A stretch of DNA of 64,000 nt from Rhizobium sp. CCGE 510 (GTDB lineage: Bacteria; Pseudomonadota; Alphaproteobacteria; Rhizobiales; Rhizobiaceae), in contig NZ_AEYF01000026.1 in assembly GCF_000292525.1 (NCBI RefSeq), positions 62,001 through 126,000 of the forward strand. Reading direction: 5' to 3'. Positions 44,676 through 53,220 of the stretch are shown here, one piece after another; position 1 is the stretch's first letter, and each line of letters opens with the position of its first letter. The position numbers and the translations under genes are program-made. Below the pieces are notes generated by a model that saw only the letters and a list, made by a program, of their open reading frames with translations, ran no database searches and had not been told where the DNA came from.

Positions 44676-45832
44676 TAACGGCCTTCCTTCTCCGATCACT
44701 CGATCGCAAGATCGTTATTGCCATCGCCTTGCTGCTGCTGGTCGCCGTCCTCGTGCCGGTGCTGAACCTGATGACAGGGCCGACCCATCCGCTGCATGTG
44801 CCGACCTATGTCATGTCTCTTTTCGGCAAATATCTGACCTATGCGCTGCTGGCGCTGGCGCTCGATCTCGTCTGGGGCTTCTGCGGCATTCTCTCGCTTG
44901 GCCACGGTGCCTTCTTCGCGCTCGGCGGTTATGCGATGGGCATGTATCTGATGCGCCAGATCGGAACTCGCGGCAGTTACGGCGATCCAATCCTGCCCGA
45001 TTTCATGGTGTTCCTGAACTGGAAGGATCTGCCCTGGTTCTGGTACGGCTTCAACCACTTCTGGTTTGCGGCGCTGATGGTGCTCGTCGTGCCCGGCCTG
45101 CTCGCCTTTGTCTTCGGTTGGTTCGCCTTCCGCTCACGCGTCAACGGCGTCTATCTCTCGATCATCACCCAGGCGATGACCTATGCGCTGCTGCTGGCCT
45201 TTTTCCGCAACGACATGGGCTTCGGCGGCAATAACGGGCTTACCGATTTCAAGGATATTGTCGGCTTCAACGTCCAGGCTGACGGCACGCGTGCAACTCT
45301 CTTTGCGGCAACTGCGGTCTTGCTGGCGCTGTCGCTGCTGCTTGCCTCGGCGATCGTGCGCTCGAAGTTCGGCAAGGTGCTGGTCGGCGTGCGCGATGCC
45401 GAAAGTCGTACGCGCTTCCTCGGTTACCGCGTCGAACACTTCAAGCTCTTCACTTTCGTCGTCTCGGCGATGATGGCGGGCATTGCCGGCGCGCTCTACG
45501 TGCCGCAGGTCGGCATCATCAATCCCGGCGAATTCGCTCCCGCCAACTCGATCGAAGTGGTCATCTGGACTGCGGTTGGCGGACGGGCGACGCTGATCGG
45601 GCCGATCATCGGCGCGATCCTCGTCAATGGCGGCAAGACGATCTTCACCGGCCTCTTCCCTGAGTTCTGGCTGTTTGCGCTGGGTGGCCTCTTCGTCGCC
45701 GTCACGCTGTTTCTGCCGAAGGGCGTCGTCGGCACGATCGCGCAATATCTCGGCAAACGGAAACCCGTTTCCCATGCTGCCCCGGCGGCTCAGGAAGACG
45801 GCATCGAGCCGAAAATCCAGGCAGCGGAGTGA
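44672..45832 (+). CDS. urtC: Urea ABC transporter permease UrtC
   Basis: 386 aa. The LivM-like core has LALDLVWGFCGILSLGHGAF, ALGGYAMGMYLMRQIG, GGNNGLTDFKD and RDAESRTRFLGYRVEHFKLF. Start ATG 44672 overlaps the urtB stop by 4 bases. The C-terminal tail (KRKPVSHAAPAAQEDGIEPK) is hydrophilic. With UrtB it forms the urea channel across the inner membrane. Confidence 0.95.
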   Translation: MITAFLLRSLDRKIVIAIALLLLVAVLVPVLNLMTGPTHPLHVPTYVMSLFGKYLTYALLALALDLVWGFCGILSLGHGAFFALGGYAMGMYLMRQIGTRGSYGDPILPDFMVFLNWKDLPWFWYGFNHFWFAALMVLVVPGLLAFVFGWFAFRSRVNGVYLSIITQAMTYALLLAFFRNDMGFGGNNGLTDFKDIVGFNVQADGTRATLFAATAVLLALSLLLASAIVRSKFGKVLVGVRDAESRTRFLGYRVEHFKLFTFVVSAMMAGIAGALYVPQVGIINPGEFAPANSIEVVIWTAVGGRATLIGPIIGAILVNGGKTIFTGLFPEFWLFALGGLFVAVTLFLPKGVVGTIAQYLGKRKPVSHAAPAAQEDGIEPKIQAAE

Positions 45833-45837
45833 GCGCC

Positions 45838-46593
45838 ATGATCCCCGACGTCAAACCCAACAGCGTGCTTTATCTCAACGGCGTCTCGGTTTCCTTCGAC
45901 GGCTTCAAGGCGTTGAATTCGTTGTCGATCGTCATCGAGCCCGGCGAGCTTCGCGCCATCATCGGCCCGAACGGCGCCGGCAAGACCACGATGATGGATA
46001 TCATCACCGGCAAGACCAGGCCCGACGAGGGGGAGGTATTCTTCAACGGCACGATCGACCTCACCAGGAAGGACGAGGCCGACATCGCCCAGCTCGGCAT
46101 CGGCCGCAAGTTCCAGAAGCCGACCGTCTTCGAAAGCCATACGGTCTGGGACAATCTGGAGCTGGCGTTGAACCGGCGCCGCGGTGTGTTCTCGACGCTG
46201 TTCTACCGGCTTTCGGGTGAAGACAAGTCACGCATCGAGGAGATCCTCGAAACGGTGCGGCTGACGCATCGCCACGACGAATTCGCCGCCAACCTGTCGC
46301 ACGGGCAAAAGCAATGGCTGGAGATCGGCATGCTGCTGGCGCAGGAACCCAAGCTCCTGCTTGTCGACGAGCCGGTGGCCGGGATGACGGATGCGGAGAC
46401 GGCGGAAACGGCGATCCTGCTCAAGGATATCGCCAGGACCCGCTCGGTCGTCGTCGTCGAACACGATATGGGTTTTATCCGCGACCTCGGCGTCAAGGTG
46501 ACGTGCCTTGCCGAAGGTTCGGTGCTGGCGGAAGGATCGATCGAGTTTGTGAGCTCCGATCCAAAGGTGATCGAGAATTATTTGGGGCGGTGA
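45838..46593 (+). CDS. urtD: Urea ABC transporter ATPase UrtD
   Basis: 251 aa from ATG 45838, preceded by GGAG at 8-base spacing; a GTG at 45829 overlapping the urtC stop is an alternative. Walker A IIGPNGAGKTTMMD, QKPTVFE region, signature LSHGQKQWLEIGMLL, Walker B LLLVDEPVAGMTD and EHDMGFIRDLG are present. The KQWLEIGM variant signature is characteristic of UrtD. It pairs with UrtE. Confidence 0.94.
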   Translation: MIPDVKPNSVLYLNGVSVSFDGFKALNSLSIVIEPGELRAIIGPNGAGKTTMMDIITGKTRPDEGEVFFNGTIDLTRKDEADIAQLGIGRKFQKPTVFESHTVWDNLELALNRRRGVFSTLFYRLSGEDKSRIEEILETVRLTHRHDEFAANLSHGQKQWLEIGMLLAQEPKLLLVDEPVAGMTDAETAETAILLKDIARTRSVVVVEHDMGFIRDLGVKVTCLAEGSVLAEGSIEFVSSDPKVIENYLGR

Positions 46594-46610
46594 GCGTCGT
46601 GTTTGCCGGA

Positions 46611-46740
46611 TGCCCCTCACCCTAAAAACGGGGCGAGGGGACGTGCCATGCGAGAGGTGGACGAGGGACGGACAGGTCGCGGCATATTCCCTTCTCCCCG
46701 CAAGCGGGGAGAAGGTGGCGGCAGCCGGATGAGGGGCAGC
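46611..46740. repeat. Mosaic palindromic element between urtD and urtE
   Basis: About 130 bp with outer inverted ends (GCCCCTC / GAGGGGC) and an inner perfect hairpin CTTCTCCCCG / CGGGGAGAAG at 46691-46714. The sequence resembles a very common rhizobial intergenic repeat (CTTCTCCCCGC...GCGGGGAGAAG). It separates two genes of one operon and lies only 40 bp before the urtE start. Confidence 0.65.
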
Positions 46741-46779
46741 GGCCTGCTCCGACAGCAGTTTGAATGTAAAGGGAAACCG

Positions 46780-47475
46780 ATGCTGACAGTCGAAAACGCA
46801 AACCTGCACTATGGCGCCGCCCAGGCGCTGCGTGGCATGTCCATCAAGGCGGAGATGGGCAAGATTACCTGCGTGCTGGGGCGGAACGGCGTGGGGAAGA
46901 GTTCGCTTCTGCGCGCCGTGACCGGCCAGCATCCGCTGTCGGCCGGCACCGTTACCTTCAATGATACCCGGCTTAACGGTCTGCCGCCCTTTGCCCGCGC
47001 CAAGCAAGGTATCGGCTATGTGCCGCAGGGGCGCGAGATCTTCCCGCTGCTGACAGTCAAGGAAAATCTCGAAACCGGCTTTGCGCCGCTTGGCCGCCGC
47101 GACCGGAATATTCCCGACGACATCTTCAGTCTCTTCCCGGTGCTGAAGTCGATGTTATCGCGTCGCGGCGGCGATCTTTCCGGTGGCCAGCAGCAGCAAC
47201 TGGCGATCGGACGCGCCATGGTGACGCGGCCTCGGATTCTCGTCCTCGACGAGCCGACCGAGGGCATTCAGCCGTCGATCATCAAGGATATCGGCCGGGC
47301 AATCCGTTACCTGCGCGATTCCACCGGCATGGCGATCCTGCTCGTCGAGCAATATCTCGACTTCTGCCGTGAGCTTGCCGATTACGTCTACATCATGGAT
47401 CGGGGCGAGATCGTGCATGAAGGCCTTGCCGAAACGCTGGATACGCCGGAGGCTCGTCGCCATCTGACTGTCTGA
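46780..47475 (+). CDS. urtE: Urea ABC transporter ATPase UrtE
   Basis: 231 aa. LivF-like: MLTVENANLHYGAAQALRGM, Walker A VLGRNGVGKSSLLR, signature LSGGQQQQLAIGRAMV, Walker B LVLDEPTEGIQPS, and LLVEQYLDFCRELAD. The DEPTEGIQPSII motif is typical of UrtE. Start ATG 46780 has AAAGGG upstream; in-frame codons to 46603 read through the repeat element and are rejected. Confidence 0.95.
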   Translation: MLTVENANLHYGAAQALRGMSIKAEMGKITCVLGRNGVGKSSLLRAVTGQHPLSAGTVTFNDTRLNGLPPFARAKQGIGYVPQGREIFPLLTVKENLETGFAPLGRRDRNIPDDIFSLFPVLKSMLSRRGGDLSGGQQQQLAIGRAMVTRPRILVLDEPTEGIQPSIIKDIGRAIRYLRDSTGMAILLVEQYLDFCRELADYVYIMDRGEIVHEGLAETLDTPEARRHLTV

Positions 47476-47624
47476 TCGGCAAATGCCGCATTTTTCACCG
47501 GGTGAGATTGCGCCTTTGAAATCTTCCAGGTCCGCTGCGGGTATCCCTGGAGGGCATGGGAATTGCTTGCTTTCCGTTGTCGGCGCGATTGAATGAAACC
47601 GGTGGCGCGACCGAAAGGGACGGT

Positions 47625-48446
47625 ATGATGATTGCGGCGGCGGGGACGAGACCGCAAAGAGCGGAGGGACGCGGGCATCTGGCGGCAAAGCTGTTTGACG
47701 GCCGCACGCGTCTCCGTGATCTCTATCAGGAGGGCGCGGCAAAGATCCGTCTGCCCGATACATTCGATGCCTCGATGGAAGCCGTCATCATCAACACAGC
47801 AGGTGGGCTGACGGGTGGGGACCGGATGGACTGGAGCGTCGTGGCCGGTCCGGGCACGCGCATCGACGTCACCACCCAGGCCTGCGAAAAGATTTACAAG
47901 GCATCGGCGGGCACGGCCGAGGTGACGACCAGCATCAAGGTCGGAGCCCAAGCCCGGGTCGACTGGCTGCCGCAGGAAACGATCCTGTTCGATAGGGCAG
48001 CGCTTTTCCGCCGGCTCGAGGTCGATCTTGACGAGAGCGCTGAATTTCTGGCCGTGGAAGCCGTGCTGCTCGGCCGCAAGGCGATGGGCGAGACGGTGGA
48101 AACCGGGCTGTTTCGCGACCGCTGGCGCATCCGACGCTCGGGTCAACTGATTCACGCCGAAGAGCTCAGACTTTCCGAAGGTGTATCGGCGCTGGCGGCG
48201 CGGCAGGCGGTGCTCGGAGGACAGGTGGCCTTTGCGACGCTGCTTTATACCGGGCCCCTTTCGGAAGCCTATCTCGGCAGGGTGCGGCCGCTCATCGAAG
48301 GATCGATGGGCGGCGCGAGCGCCTGGGAGGGCAAGCTCGTCGTCCGCATTGCGGCAGCCGACGGTTTCTCACTCAGAAAAATCCTGATCCCAGTCATTTC
48401 CGCCTTGCGCAACGGTGCGCCTGTGCCGAAAGTCTGGAATCTATGA
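47625..48446 (+). CDS. ureD: Urease accessory protein UreD
   Basis: 273 aa. UreD binds apo-urease and, with UreF and UreG, helps deliver nickel. Family motifs include [59 protein letters not shown] and [13 protein letters not shown]. Start ATG 47625 has AAAGGGA upstream; a second ATG follows at once. Upstream in-frame codons to 47556 are less likely. 149 bp after urtE, so probably on the same transcript. Confidence 0.94.
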   Translation: MMIAAAGTRPQRAEGRGHLAAKLFDGRTRLRDLYQEGAAKIRLPDTFDASMEAVIINTAGGLTGGDRMDWSVVAGPGTRIDVTTQACEKIYKASAGTAEVTTSIKVGAQARVDWLPQETILFDRAALFRRLEVDLDESAEFLAVEAVLLGRKAMGETVETGLFRDRWRIRRSGQLIHAEELRLSEGVSALAARQAVLGGQVAFATLLYTGPLSEAYLGRVRPLIEGSMGGASAWEGKLVVRIAAADGFSLRKILIPVISALRNGAPVPKVWNL

Positions 48447-48458
48447 ACTCAAGCATGA

Positions 48459-48505
48459 AGCATGATCGTCTCCGAAAACGGCGTCACACTTTTCGGCGGC
48501 ATGCT
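48459..48505. repeat. Palindromic repeat between ureD and ureA
   Basis: Imperfect palindrome with ends AGCATG / CATGCT and inner CCGAAAA / TTTTCGG, inverted relative to the related first half of the element at 24013-24062. A single-module member of the same family. Confidence 0.65.
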
Positions 48506-48528
48506 TCGGTCAAGCAAATGGACAAGCA

Positions 48529-48831
48529 ATGAACCTCACTCCGAGAGAAAAAGACAAGCTGCTGATATCGATGGCGGCGATGGTGGCGCGGCGGCGGCTG
48601 GAGCGCGGCGTCAAGCTGAACTATCCCGAGGCGATCGCGCTGATCAGCGATTTCGTCGTCGAAGGTGCCCGCGACGGCCGTCCTGTCGCCGAACTGATGG
48701 AGGCCGGCGCCCATGTGATCGGCCGCGGCCAGGTGATGGAGGGCATTGCCGAGATGATCCATGACGTGCAGGTAGAGGCGACGTTCCCGGATGGAACCAA
48801 GCTCGTCACCGTGCACGAACCGATTCGGTAA
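48529..48831 (+). CDS. ureA: Urease gamma subunit UreA
   Basis: 100 aa, the standard size. [56 protein letters not shown] and [12 protein letters not shown] are near-universal UreA sequences. It assembles with UreB and UreC into the (alpha-beta-gamma) trimeric urease that splits urea to ammonia and carbamate in the cytosol. A DUF1272 gene separates it from ureB. Confidence 0.98.
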   Translation: MNLTPREKDKLLISMAAMVARRRLERGVKLNYPEAIALISDFVVEGARDGRPVAELMEAGAHVIGRGQVMEGIAEMIHDVQVEATFPDGTKLVTVHEPIR

Positions 48832-48841
48832 GGAGACAGGG

Positions 48842-49093
48842 ATGCTCGAACTCAGGCCCAATTGCGAATGCTGCGACAAGGATTTGCCGCCGGAGAGCGC
48901 GCAGGCACGGATCTGTACCTACGAATGCACCTTCTGCGCCGATTGCGTCGACGACGTGCTGAAGGGTGCCTGCCCGAATTGCGGCGGCAATCTTGTTGTC
49001 AGGCCTATTCGGCCGGCGGCGATGCTCGTCAAAAATCCGGCGTCGACAGAACGTGTGCTGAAGGCCGAGGGCTGCGCGCCCAAGGCGGCTTAA
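48842..49093 (+). CDS. DUF1272 zinc-ribbon-like protein in the urease operon
   Basis: 83 aa with seven or more cysteines: [35 protein letters not shown] and CPNCGG, the DUF1272 pattern, likely binding one or two zinc ions. Start ATG 48842 follows AAGGAGACAGGG, 10 bp after ureA; ureB follows 10 bp after its stop. A role in urease biology, such as metal handling, is suggested only by the tight position between ureA and ureB. Confidence 0.9.
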   Translation: MLELRPNCECCDKDLPPESAQARICTYECTFCADCVDDVLKGACPNCGGNLVVRPIRPAAMLVKNPASTERVLKAEGCAPKAA

Positions 49094-49103
49094 GGAGGAC
49101 GAG

Positions 49104-49409
49104 ATGATTCCGGGCGAGATCATTGCCGCAAGCGGCGACATCGAACTGAACGCCGGCGCGTCGACGGTAACGCTGGATGTTTCCAATACGGGCGACCGGC
49201 CGGTGCAGGTCGGCAGCCACTATCATTTCGCCGAGACCAATGCCGGGCTGTCGTTCGATCGCGCGGCAGCGCACGGTACGCGACTCGATATTCCGGCGGG
49301 AACGGCCGTCCGCTTCGAGCCGGGGCAGACGCGTTCGGTTACGCTCATCCCGCTTTCCGGCAAGCGCGAAGTCTATGGCTTCCGTCAGTTGGTAATGGGC
49401 AAGCTTTAA
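49104..49409 (+). CDS. ureB: Urease beta subunit UreB
   Basis: 101 aa. [60 protein letters not shown] and [14 protein letters not shown] match the family throughout. Separate gamma and beta genes are the common bacterial arrangement. GGAGGACGAG precedes the ATG. Confidence 0.98.
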   Translation: MIPGEIIAASGDIELNAGASTVTLDVSNTGDRPVQVGSHYHFAETNAGLSFDRAAAHGTRLDIPAGTAVRFEPGQTRSVTLIPLSGKREVYGFRQLVMGKL

Positions 49410-49421
49410 CGGGAGAGGCGG

Positions 49422-49829
49422 ATGCGCTTGAACATTTGCCTCATCGGGGCGGCGATGCTGGTGGCGGCTGGTAGCGCCTTTGCCCAGGACATCGATTGCC
49501 AGAATCCGAAGACGCAATCGGACATGACCTCGTGCGAGGCGGCGCGTCACGAGACTGCCGACAAGGCGCTGAATGCGCAATACAAGAAGACGCGCGCCGC
49601 CATGGTGGCGATCGACAAGGACCTGGATGGCGACATGAAGGGTGCGGAACAGGCGCTGGTCAAAGCGCAGCGTGCCTGGATCGATTATCGTGACGCCGAA
49701 TGCGATGCTGTCGGCTTTCAGGCCCGCGGCGGCACGATGGAGCCGATGCTGGTCGCCGGATGCCTGGCCGAGGTGACGGACAAACGCACGAAAGAGCTGA
49801 AAGAGCTCGAAGACACGATGGGCAATTAA
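49422..49829 (+). CDS. Exported DUF1311 (LprI-like) protein
   Basis: 135 aa. Signal peptide (LNICLIGAAMLVAAGSAFA|QDIDC), then the DUF1311 pattern with four cysteines: C near 25, SDMTSCEAARHETADKALN, AWIDYRDAECDAVGFQARGG and VAGCLAEVTDKRTKELKEL. The family includes LprI-type lysozyme inhibitors; the function here is unknown. 12 bp after ureB and 1 bp before the next gene, so it belongs to the urease operon. Confidence 0.88.
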   Translation: MRLNICLIGAAMLVAAGSAFAQDIDCQNPKTQSDMTSCEAARHETADKALNAQYKKTRAAMVAIDKDLDGDMKGAEQALVKAQRAWIDYRDAECDAVGFQARGGTMEPMLVAGCLAEVTDKRTKELKELEDTMGN

Positions 49830-49830
49830 G

Positions 49831-50469
49831 GTGATCAGGAAGATCATGATCGTCGGCAATGGGGATGTCGGAGAGGGAATGGCTGGTGTCATCGATGCCG
49901 CCGATTTCGTTATCCGTTTCAACGATTGCCGCTCCTATGGCGCGGGCGGCAGCCGCACCGACGCCGTTGCCGTCTGCAATACCGGCAGGCCGGCAAAGGC
50001 GATGCTCGGTTCAAAAGAGTGGCGTGCGCATGCCGGTGTCGTCTCGGCATCGGAAATCTGGAGCGTGCGCGATCCGGAAAAATTTGTGGCGATGCGAGCG
50101 CCGCTTGCCGTCTCGCATCCGGAACTCGATGATTTCTGCGACGACTATACGGACGAGTTCACCGCCTTCTGCGCCGACACCGGCAAGGCGCACGTCGTCA
50201 TCGGCAAATCGGTCCACGAAGCCGTCGATGCCTCGCTCTCGGCCTTTGCTCCGGCGCCCTATGTCGTGCCGAGCAGCGGCATGATCGTCATTGCCGCGTT
50301 GCTGAACAGCTATGCCGATGCCGAGGTGACGCTTGCCGGGTTCGGTCATGTCGGCTGGGAATGGCACCCGTTTGCCGCCGAAAGGCAGCTTGTCGATGCC
50401 TATATTACCGCGGGCCGCCTCAAGCGGCTTAGCGGGGAAACGCTTATCTCTTCCTCCCACGGAGCCTGA
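49831..50469 (+). CDS. Sialyltransferase-like (GT29-like) protein, 'urease operon accessory protein'
   Basis: 212 aa. MIVGNGDVGEGMAGVIDAAD, DFVIRFNDCRSYGAGGSRTD resembles the L motif of GT29 sialyltransferases (VGN...IDxxDxVxRxN), and VPSSGMIVIAALLNSYADAE followed by VTLAGFGH resembles the S motif. Enzymatic function is not established and a nucleotide-sugar donor is unknown. Start GTG 49831 is 1 bp after the preceding stop; ATG 49846 (MIVGNGDV) is an alternative. 3 bp before ureC, hence translationally coupled in the urease operon. Related proteins are kept at this spot in other rhizobia, to my memory. Confidence 0.75.
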   Translation: MIRKIMIVGNGDVGEGMAGVIDAADFVIRFNDCRSYGAGGSRTDAVAVCNTGRPAKAMLGSKEWRAHAGVVSASEIWSVRDPEKFVAMRAPLAVSHPELDDFCDDYTDEFTAFCADTGKAHVVIGKSVHEAVDASLSAFAPAPYVVPSSGMIVIAALLNSYADAEVTLAGFGHVGWEWHPFAAERQLVDAYITAGRLKRLSGETLISSSHGA

Positions 50470-50472
50470 TGG

Positions 50473-52185
50473 ATGCCCTACAAGATCTCGCGCGCCGCCT
50501 ATGCCGGCATGTTCGGACCGACCACCGGCGACAAGGTGCGCCTTGCGGATACGGAACTCTTCATCGAGATCGAGAAGGATTTCACCACCTATGGCGAGGA
50601 GGTGAAGTTCGGCGGGGGCAAGGTCATTCGTGACGGCATGGGCCAGAGCCAGGTGACGCGGGCGGATGGTGCGGTCGATACCGTCATCACCAACGCCGTG
50701 ATTGTCGATCACTCCGGCATCTACAAGGCCGATATCGGGCTTAAAGACGGGCGCATCGTTGCGATCGGCAAGGCGGGCAATCCCGATATGCAGCCTGGCG
50801 TCAATATCATCGTCGGTCCGGGCACGGAGGCGATCGCCGCTGAAGGCAAGATCGTCACTGCTGGCGGCATGGACAGCCATATCCACTTCATCGCGCCACA
50901 GCAGATCGAGGAAGCGCTGATGTCAGGCATGACCTGCATGCTCGGCGGCGGCACGGGGCCGGCGCACGGCACGCTTGCCACTACCTGCACGCCTGGTCCC
51001 TGGCATCTCGCGCGCATGATCGAAGCGGCCGACGCCTTCCCGATGAACCTTGCCTTTGCCGGCAAGGGCAATGCCTCGCTGCCGGGGGCGCTGACCGAGA
51101 TGGTGCTGGCCGGCGCCACCTCGCTGAAGCTGCACGAAGATTGGGGCACGACGCCAGGCGCCATCGATTGCTGCCTGTCGGTCGCCGACGAATATGACGT
51201 GCAGGTGATGATCCACACCGATACGCTGAACGAAAGCGGCTTTGTCGAAGATACGATCGGCGCCATCAAGGGCCGTACCATCCATGCTTTCCACACGGAA
51301 GGGGCGGGTGGCGGGCACGCGCCTGACATCATCAAGATCTGCGGTCAGCCGAACGTCATTCCGTCGTCTACCAATCCGACCCGGCCCTATACGGTCAACA
51401 CGATCGCCGAGCATCTCGACATGCTGATGGTCTGCCATCACCTGTCGTCGTCGATCCCCGAGGATATCGCCTTTGCAGAAAGCCGCATCCGCAAGGAGAC
51501 GATCGCCGCCGAGGATATTCTGCACGATATCGGCGCCTTCTCGATCATCTCGTCTGACAGCCAGGCCATGGGTCGCGTCGGCGAGGTGGCGATCCGAACT
51601 TGGCAGACGGCTGACAAGATGAAGCGGCAGCGCGGCAGGCTGAAGGAGGAAAAGGGCGACAACGACAATTTCCGTGTTCGCCGTTATATCGCCAAATATA
51701 CGATCAACCCGGCGATTGCCCATGGCCTCAGCCATGAGATCGGCTCGGTCGAAGTCGGCAAGCGTGCCGACCTCGTACTCTGGAATCCGGCCTTCTTCGG
51801 CGTGAAGCCCGACATGGTGCTGCTCGGCGGATCGATCGCCGCCGCGCCGATGGGCGATCCGAATGCATCGATCCCGACGCCGCAGCCGGTGCACTACCGG
51901 CCGATGTTTGCCTCCTATGGCAAGAGCCTGACCAATTCCTCCGTCACCTTCGTCAGCCAGGCCTCGCTCGATGCCGGTCTGAAGGGCCGGCTCGGCGTTG
52001 CCAAGCAACTGGTCGCGGTGAAGAATACGCGCGGCGGCATCTCCAAGGCATCGATGATCCATAACGACCTGACACCCGAGATCGAGGTCGATCCGGAGAC
52101 CTATGAGGTCAGGGCAAACGGCGAATTGCTGACTTGCGAGCCGGCGACAGTGCTGCCGATGGCGCAGCGCTATTTCCTGTTTTAG
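50473..52185 (+). CDS. ureC: Urease alpha subunit UreC
   Basis: 570 aa, full length. Nickel ligands are all present: H136 and H138 (MDSHIHFI), the carbamylated lysine K219 ([10 protein letters not shown]), H248 ([12 protein letters not shown]), H274 ([10 protein letters not shown]) and D362 ([11 protein letters not shown]). The catalytic flap holds C321-H322-H323 ([20 protein letters not shown]). The enzyme should be active once nickel is inserted by UreDEFG. Start ATG 50473 with GGAGCC upstream. Confidence 0.99.
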   Translation: MPYKISRAAYAGMFGPTTGDKVRLADTELFIEIEKDFTTYGEEVKFGGGKVIRDGMGQSQVTRADGAVDTVITNAVIVDHSGIYKADIGLKDGRIVAIGKAGNPDMQPGVNIIVGPGTEAIAAEGKIVTAGGMDSHIHFIAPQQIEEALMSGMTCMLGGGTGPAHGTLATTCTPGPWHLARMIEAADAFPMNLAFAGKGNASLPGALTEMVLAGATSLKLHEDWGTTPGAIDCCLSVADEYDVQVMIHTDTLNESGFVEDTIGAIKGRTIHAFHTEGAGGGHAPDIIKICGQPNVIPSSTNPTRPYTVNTIAEHLDMLMVCHHLSSSIPEDIAFAESRIRKETIAAEDILHDIGAFSIISSDSQAMGRVGEVAIRTWQTADKMKRQRGRLKEEKGDNDNFRVRRYIAKYTINPAIAHGLSHEIGSVEVGKRADLVLWNPAFFGVKPDMVLLGGSIAAAPMGDPNASIPTPQPVHYRPMFASYGKSLTNSSVTFVSQASLDAGLKGRLGVAKQLVAVKNTRGGISKASMIHNDLTPEIEVDPETYEVRANGELLTCEPATVLPMAQRYFLF

Positions 52186-52218
52186 GCCGGCTCGCTCCAT
52201 GCGTCCCGGACGGTTCCG

Positions 52219-52890
52219 ATGAGAACAGGAATCCGCTGGTTTTTACGGATCGCATTCCTGCTTGTGCTTTTGGTGGCTTGCGGAACCTTTATTCCCCGGC
52301 CGCTGATTGCCCCGGTCAAGGCGTCGTCTGCGGCGGCGACGCATCGGATTCTGCTGCTGTCGGGACCGATCCACACCGATATTGCCATTCCGCTCGACGA
52401 GGAGACGCGGGCTGCCTTTTCCTTTCTCGCCGATACCGGTTTTCCGCTCGGCCATCCGGATGCGGAATGGCTCATTGTCGGCTGGGGCGGTCGCGCCTTC
52501 TATCTGGAAACCCCGACCTGGGCGGAGTTGAAGCCGTTGCCGGTGTTGCGGGCGCTGACGATCGACCGTTCGGTGCTGCACGTGGACCTTGCCGGTCACA
52601 TCAGCGAGCCGCAGGCAAGCGTTGCGGCATTCGATATCGGTGACGATCAATTGGCGGGTCTGCGCAATTTTATCTCAGACAGCTTCGTTCGCGACGCGGG
52701 CTCGGTGGTGCCGATCCCGGATGCAGGTTACGGCGAAATCGACCGGTTCTTCGAGGCCAAGGGATATTTCAACGCCCTCTTCGGCTGCAACACCTGGACG
52801 GCTGCCGCGCTGCGCTCGGCGGGGCTTCGGACCGGCCTGTGGAATCCGTTTCCGCAATCATTGCGATTGTCTGTCGCTGTCTACAATTGA
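52219..52890 (+). CDS. TIGR02117-family (DUF2459) urease-region protein
   Basis: 223 aa. An N-terminal hydrophobic segment with a cysteine (FLRIAFLLVLLVACGTFIPR) may be a lipoprotein signal or membrane anchor. The family core includes RILLLSGPIHTDIAIPLDEE, WLIVGWGGRAFYLETPTW and a C-terminal FNALFGCNTWTAAALRSAGL with a conserved Cys/Asn/Thr, which recalls NlpC/P60-like or amidase folds. The family is named for its position in urease regions, but no activity is known. 33 bp after ureC. Confidence 0.88.
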   Translation: MRTGIRWFLRIAFLLVLLVACGTFIPRPLIAPVKASSAAATHRILLLSGPIHTDIAIPLDEETRAAFSFLADTGFPLGHPDAEWLIVGWGGRAFYLETPTWAELKPLPVLRALTIDRSVLHVDLAGHISEPQASVAAFDIGDDQLAGLRNFISDSFVRDAGSVVPIPDAGYGEIDRFFEAKGYFNALFGCNTWTAAALRSAGLRTGLWNPFPQSLRLSVAVYN

Positions 52891-53220
52891 GTCAACGGCG
52901 GACCGTTCCGCTCTTGAAATGAATTGTGAACGGAACTCTCCATCAGGTTGTAAAAATCGCTGAAGAAACCGGTATTCTCACCGGATAGATCATTCTGAAA
53001 CAGCCCTATTTCCAGACCTAGAAAAGCTGTTTTAAATCAATCATCTAATGGTCTCCGCGCACTGTCCGATTCAGGGATTGGAAGGCTGCATCTCCTGCTA
53101 GAAAAAATCTGTCCACCGAATCGTCCGAAACCGTTCGAATTTTAACGAGTCGGTTAAGACACCCGCAGCAATTCGACTCTTATCAATGTCTTGAAACGCC
53201 GGGCAAGAAGGTCGATTCTC
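52891..53220 (+). promoter_or_regulatory. Intergenic region with a GANTC cluster upstream of a GGDEF gene
   Basis: 330 bp without a gene. Four GANTC sites lie at 53068-53072 (GATTC), 53118-53122 (GAATC), 53147-53151 (GAGTC) and 53175-53179 (GACTC). The third falls between two TTAA half-sites spaced by 8 (53142-53157), near the CtrA pattern TTAA-N7-TTAA but one base too long. The next gene starts at 53221. Confidence 0.5.

Noticed and set aside
48791..48841. Upstream extension of the DUF1272 protein
   Set aside because: It overlaps ureA in another frame; ATG 48842 has AAGGAGACAGGG.
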